In this document: piece by piece, positions 32,837 through 38,582 of the stretch
How positions within the stretch are numbered: the stretch's first letter is position 1
How the letters are laid out: each line of letters opens with the position of its first letter
From: Chthonomonas sp. UBA2391
Lineage (GTDB): Bacteria; Armatimonadota; Fimbriimonadia; Fimbriimonadales; Fimbriimonadaceae
Direction of reading: 5' to 3'
NCBI GenBank assembly: GCA_002343825.1
Contig: DDSL01000116.1
Coordinates: 1 to 38,582, forward strand
DNA length: 38,582 nt
Program-made: the position numbers and the translations under genes
The notes under the pieces: model-generated
The model's input: the letters and a program-made list of their open reading frames with translations, nothing else
Databases searched by the model: none
Told to the model about the DNA's origin: nothing

Positions 32837-33088
32837 ATGAAGTTGCCCCTCGCTGGAATCTCCCGCTTTCGAGTTTGGAAAGCATTCGGAGTTTTTGCCC
32901 TCGGCGTCGCCTACGGAGTCTCTCCGCTCGATTTGATCCCCGACCTGATCCCGGCCCTCGGCCTCTCCGACGACATCGTCGTGCTGTTCCTCGCGGCCCG
33001 GGTCATGCTCAATCTTCTCCGCAAGAACCGTGAGCGTAACGGCGGGGGTGGCCACCCCATTCGGCTTACTCCGCCGAGCCTGGCTTAA
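32837..33088 (+). CDS. YkvA-like DUF1232 membrane protein
   Basis: An 83-residue protein matching DUF1232: WKAFGVFALGVAYGVSPLDL then IPDLIPALGLSDDIVVLFLA, with the conserved SPLDLIPD. One or two membrane segments. I start it at the ATG at 32837, where the family begins; an in-frame start at 32789 adds 16 residues. Its last 23 bp overlap the end of the convergent cytochrome c gene. Function unknown. Confidence 0.8.
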   Translation: MKLPLAGISRFRVWKAFGVFALGVAYGVSPLDLIPDLIPALGLSDDIVVLFLAARVMLNLLRKNRERNGGGGHPIRLTPPSLA

Positions 33089-34241
33089 CCGTCAGGATAT
33101 GCATCCAAAACCGGTCTTGATCGCGCCCATAGCCACTGCTCACCGGCTGTGGGTTGCGTCCCTTGTTGACGGGGCAGGTTTCCGTGTTGTCATAGAGAGC
33201 TCGGTAGGTGAGCCGGGTTCCTTTGGCTAACCGGACCGGTGTTTGGAAGTAGTAGGCACCGGGGAAATTGAGATTCCATCGACGGGCATGAAAAAGCCGT
33301 TGCTCCTTGCCGTCCGGGGTTTTGGCCACCAGCTGGAGCATGGCCGAAAAGTGCCTTGCCTCGGGCAGGAATCCAGCCACCAACACGTCTTCCTCCAAGG
33401 TCAAGCTTGTCTCCAAGTTCAGGCGCTTGTCCGCCTCAATCCGCCAGTCATCGCGGCCGAGGGAGATCCACTCGGCGTTCCGATTCGGCGCATCGGGCAG
33501 GAGGGTCAGCTTCACCCGTTCGGGCTTTCCGGTGGGCTGATAGACGACCTTCATCATCACATCGCCCTCGACGGGAATCGAGACCGGGGGCCCATGGAAG
33601 CCGGGTGAGAAGCTCGCGATCAGCTCGCCCTCGGGTCCGACATGGTCACGATTGGGGTTGACCTTGTTGCCTCGATAGAGGAGGATCTGTCGGATGGCCG
33701 GATGATGGAGGCCCTGGATTCCGGCGACGGCGGCGGGCGCATTCCGGACCTTCACCGATACTTGGCTCAAGATCCCCTCAGCTTCCAGCCGAACGTCGGC
33801 CGTCAGGGCCGCACTGAGCGCCGGTTCGAGGCGTCTTTCGACGTGTTCCGGCGGTTCGCCCTCAGGCATCCCGGCTTGTTGCCAGCGCTGGAACAGCAGG
33901 GCCTGCTCATCGGTGAATTCATGGAACGGCGAGATCGGTCCCAGTTCACTCTGGGCATAGACGGGGGGCATCTCACGCTTCAAGATCTGGTCCCGCACGA
34001 GCACGATCCGACGCCGAACATCTTCGAGGCGGTCCAGGCGAAAAGGTCCGCTGCCGCCCGGTATGTGGCAAGCCATGCATTGCTCCATCAGCATCGGACG
34101 GATGTCTTGGTGCCACGTCGGTGGGCGGTCATCTTGAATCCGGCTGGCCTGCGCCGTGGGCCACATTCCGATGGCGATACAGCCCGAAAGAGCGAACCAA
34201 GCCCCGGACCACCGCCGTCTTGAATTTGGAAGATTGGCCAT
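33066..34241 (-). CDS. Secreted c-type cytochrome with PHM-like C-terminal domain
   Basis: A 391-residue protein with a signal peptide (RRRWSGAWFALSGCIAIG), one haem-c site C55-MA-C58-H59, the GGSGPFRLDRLEDVRRR and REMPP motifs of that cytochrome group, and a C-terminal region resembling copper type II ascorbate-dependent monooxygenases (RRWNLNFPGAYYFQTPV, LAKGTRLTYRALYDNT). In planctomycete-type genomes this module often follows a redoxin domain in one protein; here the redoxin is encoded divergently. The ATG shares 2 bp with the ATG of that gene. Probable periplasmic redox role. Confidence 0.8.
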   Translation of the reverse strand: MANLPNSRRRWSGAWFALSGCIAIGMWPTAQASRIQDDRPPTWHQDIRPMLMEQCMACHIPGGSGPFRLDRLEDVRRRIVLVRDQILKREMPPVYAQSELGPISPFHEFTDEQALLFQRWQQAGMPEGEPPEHVERRLEPALSAALTADVRLEAEGILSQVSVKVRNAPAAVAGIQGLHHPAIRQILLYRGNKVNPNRDHVGPEGELIASFSPGFHGPPVSIPVEGDVMMKVVYQPTGKPERVKLTLLPDAPNRNAEWISLGRDDWRIEADKRLNLETSLTLEEDVLVAGFLPEARHFSAMLQLVAKTPDGKEQRLFHARRWNLNFPGAYYFQTPVRLAKGTRLTYRALYDNTETCPVNKGRNPQPVSSGYGRDQDRFWMHILTVKPGSAE

Positions 34242-34896
34242 GCTGCTTGCTTACCTTACTTCTTGCCTGGTGGCAAGCGTTCCTGCTCTGCCTGTCGATG
34301 GACGAGCTTTGCTTCGTGAAAGTTTGATCTACGCCGTCTCGCAGGACGAATCCAGCGCTCCGGTTCTCGCCGGAGCCGCCATCGGCAGCCAGGTGGAACT
34401 CCCCCGGGTGACCCTGCTGGATGGTAAGCAGTTAACCCTCCCCGAGTCCGGATCTAGGCTGCAGGTCGTGATCTTTGTCACCGTCGATTGCCCTATTAGC
34501 AATCGGTACACGAGCGAATACAAGCGGCTCATCAGCACTTTCGATCGGCAGAAAGTCAGTTTCGCATTTGCCTACGTGGATCTCTCGGCGAGTCGCGAAG
34601 AGATCTTGAAGCACCGCCGGGAGTTCTCAATTCCCGGTCGCGCATTTGTCGATAGTCAGCATGCGGTAACCCGGCTCTTGGGGGCGACCGTGACCCCCGA
34701 GGCGGTGGTTTTGGATGCGAAAGGAACTATCCGCTATCGTGGCCGGGTGAACGACCGCTACCTTGACCACGGCAAACCACGGGCCGAAGTGAGAGACGAC
34801 CTTCGCCTAGCCCTTGAGGCCTTCCTCAACAACAAAGAACCCGACCTCACCGATACCGGGGCGGTCGGGTGTCCGATTCCGAGAGAGGATCAGTAG
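34240..34896 (+). CDS. Exported redoxin-domain protein
   Basis: A 218-residue thioredoxin-fold protein. It has an N-terminal hydrophobic export signal (LLAYLTSCLVASVPALP), the redoxin motif FVTVDCPISNRY with a single Cys C84, FSIPGRAFVDSQHAVTRLLG, TPEAVVLDAKGTIRYRGRVND, and the ending TGAVGCPIP. This group normally continues into a cytochrome c/PHM part, here the divergent neighbour. I use the ATG at 34240; an in-frame ATG at 34156 would add 28 residues lying wholly antisense to the cytochrome gene. Its end overlaps sdhC by 7 bp. Confidence 0.8.
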   Translation: MLLAYLTSCLVASVPALPVDGRALLRESLIYAVSQDESSAPVLAGAAIGSQVELPRVTLLDGKQLTLPESGSRLQVVIFVTVDCPISNRYTSEYKRLISTFDRQKVSFAFAYVDLSASREEILKHRREFSIPGRAFVDSQHAVTRLLGATVTPEAVVLDAKGTIRYRGRVNDRYLDHGKPRAEVRDDLRLALEAFLNNKEPDLTDTGAVGCPIPREDQ

Positions 34897-35609
34897 CGAA
34901 TCGTCTGAGTCTCGGGGGCCGTGGTCTCCACGGCGGATTGCTGCACCGCCGTGTCCTTCTTTCCAAACGGAGAATAGAAGAATCCGACGAGGGCAGCATA
35001 GCCGAGCAAGCACAGCGCGACAAAAGCCCCGCGAGAGAAGTTTGCCATCCGGCGCTGGCTCGATTCGCTGATCGTGATTCCCCAGCGGATACAGAAATTC
35101 CAGATCCCATACGCCAGGTGATAGGACGAGGCGGTGATCCCGATGATGTAGATCGCGAGGATCAAATAGCCAAAGCTTGAGAGCTTGCTGGCCCAGTTGT
35201 CATAGAGAATCGTGCTCTCCGCCCCGCGCAGACTGGCCGCGACTGAGGTCGAGATCATGTGATAGATCAGGAAGAGCATGGCCACGATCCCGCTGATGCG
35301 CTGCCAGATGTAGTACTTGTTTTCGCGGTACTTACTGGCGGCTGGCGAGTCGAAGGGTAGGGCTCGGCTCGTGATCATGAATCCGTAGACGGCATGGAAA
35401 ATCAGCGGTGCCCAGACGAGTCCGTACTTGAGAAAAAGAAGCAGGTGACTGGGGAGGCCTTCGAAGAAGTGGATGACGCCGTTGTAGGCATCTTCCCCGA
35501 CCAGAGCAAAGCTGTTCAGTGTCAAGTGCTGAACCATGTAGAAGCCCACCGGGATGATCCCCGTGAGCGAGTGCAACTTATGCCAGAAATAGCTTTCGCG
35601 TCCCGCCAT
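34890..35609 (-). CDS. sdhC: Succinate dehydrogenase cytochrome b558 subunit
   Basis: A 239-residue, five-helix membrane subunit (b558 type, as in Bacillus and many Bacteroidetes). Motifs are WHKLHSLTGIIPVGFYMVQH, FHAVYGFMITSRA, YYIWQRISGIVAMLFLIYH and SSYHLAYGIWNFCIRWGI, with the haem-ligand histidines. It anchors the SdhAB dimer and passes electrons to quinone. sdhA and sdhB do not follow; the next gene is on the opposite strand. The last ~20 residues are a polar tail (TAVQQSAVETTAPETQT). It is divergent from enolase across 58 bp. Confidence 0.9.
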   Translation of the reverse strand: MAGRESYFWHKLHSLTGIIPVGFYMVQHLTLNSFALVGEDAYNGVIHFFEGLPSHLLLFLKYGLVWAPLIFHAVYGFMITSRALPFDSPAASKYRENKYYIWQRISGIVAMLFLIYHMISTSVAASLRGAESTILYDNWASKLSSFGYLILAIYIIGITASSYHLAYGIWNFCIRWGITISESSQRRMANFSRGAFVALCLLGYAALVGFFYSPFGKKDTAVQQSAVETTAPETQTIRY

Positions 35610-35667
35610 GTCTTTCCTGAGTCTACATCACCTGCCACCCTTAACGTCTCATCGGTAAACTCAGGAC

Positions 35668-36966
35668 ATGCCTGTTATCGTTGACGTAGTCGCCCGAGAG
35701 ATTCTGGATAGCCGGGGCAATCCCACCGTTGAAGTCGATGTCGTCCTCGATGACGGCTCTTTTGGCCGAGCGGGAGTCCCCAGCGGAGCCAGCACCGGTC
35801 AGTTCGAGGCCGTGGAGCTTCGCGACGAGGACGCTAGCCGTCACGGGGGCAAGGGGGTTCTGAAGGCCGTCGAGAACGTCAACGAGGGAATCGCCCCCCA
35901 TCTGCTCGACCGCGATGCCACCGATCAAGCCGCCATCGATGCCATGCTGATCGAACTCGACGGCACCCCCAACAAGGCCAAGCTCGGCGCCAATGCCATT
36001 CTCGGCGTCTCGCTCGCCGTGGCCAAGGCGGCCGCCAGTGCGGTCGGTCTTCCGCTCTACCGCTACGTCGGCGGAGTCTCGGCTTGCGTCCTTCCGGCTC
36101 CGATGATGAACATCCTCAACGGCGGAAAGCACGCGGACAGCAACGTCGATTTTCAGGAGTTCATGGTCATTCCGGTGGGTGCGCCGACCTTTAGCGAGGC
36201 CATGCAGTGGGGATGCGAGGTTTATCACACTCTGAAAAAAGTGCTCAAGGGTCGCAACCTCGCCACCGGCGTCGGCGACGAGGGAGGCTTTGCGCCGAAC
36301 CTGGAATCCCAAGAACTCGCGCTCGATTACATTCTTGAGGCGATCCAAAAGGCGGGATACACCCCCGGCAAGGATATGGTCTTGGCCCTCGATTGCGCCG
36401 CGACCGAGTTTTATGAGGGCGGCAACTACGTCTACAAGGCGGGTGCGGTCCGGTCGCGGACCTCGGCCGAACAGGTGGCTTACCTTGCCGACCTCTGCGA
36501 CAAGTATCCGATCATCAGCATCGAAGACGGACTCAACGAAGAGGATTGGGACGGCTGGAAAATGCTGACCGAAGCCGTCGGCGACCGAGTCCAGCTCGTC
36601 GGCGACGATCTCTTCGTGACCAACGTCGAGCGGCTCGGTCGAGGAATCGCGGAAGGATGCGGCAACTCGATCCTGGTCAAAGTCAACCAGATCGGCTCGC
36701 TCACCGAGACTCTCAATGCGGTCGAAATGGCCAAGCGGGCCGGATTCACGGCGGTGATGAGCCACCGATCGGGCGAGACCGAAGACACCACCATCAGCCA
36801 CCTGGCCGTCGCCACGAACTGCGGACAGATCAAGACCGGAGCTCCCAACCGCACCGACCGCGTGGCCAAGTACAACGAACTGCTCCGAATCGAAGAATCG
36901 CTCGGCAGTAGTGCACAATACGCAGGGCCAAACGGGTTCGGCAAGCTCGCCGGGCGCCTGGGCTAA
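35668..36966 (+). CDS. eno: Enolase (phosphopyruvate hydratase)
   Basis: A 432-residue enolase, converting 2-phosphoglycerate to phosphoenolpyruvate in glycolysis. Signatures include ILDSRGNPTVEVDV, GVPSGASTGQFEAVELRD, MMNILNGGKHADSNVDFQEF, GDEGGFAPN, SIEDGLNEEDWDGW, LVGDDLFVTN, LVKVNQIGSLTET and SHRSGETEDTTISHLAV. Length is typical. It precedes the AAA ATPase gene by 7 bp, so the two are probably co-transcribed. Confidence 0.98.
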   Translation: MPVIVDVVAREILDSRGNPTVEVDVVLDDGSFGRAGVPSGASTGQFEAVELRDEDASRHGGKGVLKAVENVNEGIAPHLLDRDATDQAAIDAMLIELDGTPNKAKLGANAILGVSLAVAKAAASAVGLPLYRYVGGVSACVLPAPMMNILNGGKHADSNVDFQEFMVIPVGAPTFSEAMQWGCEVYHTLKKVLKGRNLATGVGDEGGFAPNLESQELALDYILEAIQKAGYTPGKDMVLALDCAATEFYEGGNYVYKAGAVRSRTSAEQVAYLADLCDKYPIISIEDGLNEEDWDGWKMLTEAVGDRVQLVGDDLFVTNVERLGRGIAEGCGNSILVKVNQIGSLTETLNAVEMAKRAGFTAVMSHRSGETEDTTISHLAVATNCGQIKTGAPNRTDRVAKYNELLRIEESLGSSAQYAGPNGFGKLAGRLG

Positions 36967-36973
36967 GTTCTCC

Positions 36974-38473
36974 ATGAATGCGGCCAAAGAGATCGAAACC
37001 CTGATCCGTGCCAAGTACCCGATCCTCTTCCTCGTCACTTGGGAAGAGGCTCGGGTGCAAAGCGTCCTCGAGGAGATCGGGACCCGGCTGAACCGGCAAG
37101 TTCACACTTGGTCGGTTACTCAGGGCATGAACCCGTCCGTGAGCGCGGCCCGAAAGGACCAAGCCGGAAAGCTCCCGGGTGAACTCGAAGCCTTGGCCCA
37201 GATCCACGAGGCGGCCGAGTTCACCATCTTCGTCCTCAAGGATTTCCATAGCTACATGCGGGACACCCGGGTGATCCGCTTGATGCGCGATCTCGCGATC
37301 CGACTTCGCGGAAAGTCCCAATCCCTCATCATCCTCTCGCCGAATCTCACGATCCCGACCGAGCTCGAAAAGGAGATCACGGTCGTCGAATACCCCCTCC
37401 CCGGCCCCGAAGAAATCGCCGCCCAATTAGATGATGTCATCTCGGCGGTAAGCGATAACCCGCAGTTCAACACCCAACTGGAAGCACTTGATCGCGAGAT
37501 CATGATCAAGAGCGCCCAGGGCCTCACGAAAGATGAGATTGAGAGTGCCTTCGCCCGATCTTTGGTCGAATTCCGCCGGTTCAACGTCGATACGATCCTA
37601 GAAGAGAAAAAGCAGATCGTCCGGAAATCCGGCTTGTTGGAGTTTTATCCAGCAGAAAGTAGCTTCAAGGACGTTGGAGGCCATGATCTTCTCAAAGAGT
37701 GGCTCGAAAAGCGTCGGACTTCGTTCACAGATAAGGCTCGCGAATTCGGGTTGCCTGCGCCAAAGGGCGTCCTCATGCTCGGGGTTCAAGGCTGTGGGAA
37801 GTCACTGGTGGCCAAGTCGATTGCCGCAACTTGGCATTTACCGTTGCTGAAATTGGACGTGGGGCGAATTTTTGGTTCGCTTGTGGGCCAGAGTGAAGAA
37901 AACATCCGTAAGGCCATCCGCGTGGCAGAGTCGGTGGCGCCGTGCTGCCTCTGGGCCGATGAGCTTGAAAAGGGTTTCGCCGGAGTGGCTGGAGGCGGGA
38001 GTGGAGACAGCGGCACCACTCAGCGCGTCTTTGCAACCTTCCTGACCTGGATGCAGGAAAAGACCAAGCCCGTTTTCTTGATCGCCACCGCCAACGACGT
38101 CAGTAAGCTCCCGCCAGAGCTCCTTCGAAAAGGGCGATTCGACGAGATCTTCTTCATCGATCTTCCTGAATCGCCAGAAAGAGAGGAGATCTTTGCTATT
38201 CATATCAAAAAGCGAAAACGCAATTTGGCGAACTTTGATCTCAAGGCGCTGGCCGCCAAGACGGCTGGATTTAGCGGGGCCGAGATTGAACAAGTCGTTA
38301 TCGGCGGACTCTTCAACGCCTATGATAAAGGTCACGACCTGACCCAAGAAGACTTGATCCAAGAGGCCGGGGCCCAGGTCCCCTTGAGTGTGATGATGGC
38401 CGAGGAGATCGATGAACTTCGAACTTGGGCCCGGCTCCGTGCCCGACCTAGCGCCCGGCGAACCGAAGACTAA
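36974..38473 (+). CDS. Ycf46-like AAA+ ATPase
   Basis: A 499-residue AAA ATPase of the Ycf46 type. The N-terminal ~200 residues are the family's non-catalytic domain (EIETLIRAKYPILFLVTWEE, VLKDFHSYM, LSPNLTIPTELEKEITVVEY). The AAA module has Walker A GVQGCGKS (270-277), Walker B LWADE (D329, E330), a Gly-rich pore-side loop (AGVAGGGSGDSG), the sensor ATAND and the arginine finger region LRKGRFDEIFF. I start it at the ATG at 36974; an in-frame ATG at 36911 would lie inside eno. It is not an ARC/Mpa proteasome ATPase, as it lacks the coiled coil, OB domain and C-terminal GQYL-type motif. Cellular role unknown. Confidence 0.88.
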   Translation: MNAAKEIETLIRAKYPILFLVTWEEARVQSVLEEIGTRLNRQVHTWSVTQGMNPSVSAARKDQAGKLPGELEALAQIHEAAEFTIFVLKDFHSYMRDTRVIRLMRDLAIRLRGKSQSLIILSPNLTIPTELEKEITVVEYPLPGPEEIAAQLDDVISAVSDNPQFNTQLEALDREIMIKSAQGLTKDEIESAFARSLVEFRRFNVDTILEEKKQIVRKSGLLEFYPAESSFKDVGGHDLLKEWLEKRRTSFTDKAREFGLPAPKGVLMLGVQGCGKSLVAKSIAATWHLPLLKLDVGRIFGSLVGQSEENIRKAIRVAESVAPCCLWADELEKGFAGVAGGGSGDSGTTQRVFATFLTWMQEKTKPVFLIATANDVSKLPPELLRKGRFDEIFFIDLPESPEREEIFAIHIKKRKRNLANFDLKALAAKTAGFSGAEIEQVVIGGLFNAYDKGHDLTQEDLIQEAGAQVPLSVMMAEEIDELRTWARLRARPSARRTED

Positions 38474-38489
38474 AGTCCCGAAGAAACAA

Positions 38490-38521
38490 AAAGCCGGCCC
38501 GCGAGATGCAGGGTCGGCTTT
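38490..38521 (+). terminator. Hairpin terminator after the AAA ATPase gene
   Basis: A 10-bp stem AAGCCGGCCC/GGGTCGGCTT (one G-U) with a 10-nt loop; A-run before and a short TTT after. It lies between convergent transcripts (the ATPase gene and tRNA-Ile). Confidence 0.7.
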
Positions 38522-38532
38522 AGGATTGCAGA

Positions 38533-38582
38533 TGGTGGGCCCAACTGGATTCGAACCGGTGACCTCACCCTTATCAGGGGTG
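38533..38582 (-). tRNA. tRNA-Ile(GAU), 3' part
   Basis: On the minus strand the sequence has the anticodon loop CTGATAA (GAT), a T arm with GGTTCGAATCC, and the acceptor end GGGCCCA followed by CCA at 38535-38533. The 5' half lies beyond the window edge. Confidence 0.92.

Noticed and set aside
35641..37038. 465-codon minus-strand ORF
   Set aside because: It is antisense to enolase and the start of the ATPase gene, both with strong family motifs.
36974..38473. AAA ATPase as the missing proteasomal ARC/Mpa
   Set aside because: It has the Ycf46-type N-terminal domain and lacks the coiled coil and C-terminal proteasome-binding motif.

Overview
The window looks like part of a Gram-negative-type genome, probably Armatimonadota, class Fimbriimonadia (inference). 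It combines a UBact/Pup-type proteasome operon, secreted proteins ending in dockerin-like FDYIxLS repeats, a PEP-CTERM protein, a choice-of-anchor-B/LVIVD protein and a yceD-plsX-fabH cluster. GC content is high and many genes lack a clear Shine-Dalgarno site.

Region 1 (1-10248) reads as an integrated element. It holds a type I-C CRISPR-Cas locus transcribed on the minus strand: cas3, a regulatory interval, a small unknown ORF, cas5c, cas8c, cas7c, cas4, cas1, cas2, then the leader and the array (at the left edge). A two-repeat remnant of a type I-E array lies upstream of cas3, followed by a tyrosine integrase, four tandem 10-12 bp repeats, and a 3' fragment of tRNA-Asn(GUU) that looks like one attachment site. 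The most notable feature is between cas3 and cas5c. A promoter is followed by a lone CRISPR-repeat mimic whose stem is changed but still paired, then a 13-nt guide, then a strong hairpin. The guide matches its own promoter at positions 1-5 and 7-11, directly next to a 5'-TTC PAM. This is the layout expected for a crRNA-like RNA that directs Cascade to repress its own cas operon without cutting it.

Region 2 (10249-13200) follows the tRNA terminator. It holds two orphan RHS C-terminal cassettes with different Gly/Ala-rich membrane-type tips, each followed by a small membrane protein (putative immunity), plus a third truncated RHS fragment.

Region 3 (13200-20000) encodes envelope and secreted proteins: a membrane protein, a very glycine-rich dockerin-tailed protein, a PEP-CTERM protein and a secreted protein with a carboxypeptidase-regulatory-like domain.

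Region 4 (20000-26400) is core metabolism: ammonium transporter, MFS transporter, and lipid synthesis (fabH, plsX, yceD), with a divergent HDOD-like gene.

Region 5 (26400-30250) is a tightly coupled operon: lipoprotein, dop, ubact and prcB, closed by a bidirectional terminator. prcA, pafA and the ATPase are not in it.

Region 6 (30250-38582) holds a dockerin-tailed LVIVD protein, a YkvA-like protein, a divergent cytochrome c/redoxin pair whose start codons overlap, sdhC without sdhAB, enolase, a Ycf46-like AAA ATPase and the 3' part of tRNA-Ile(GAU).
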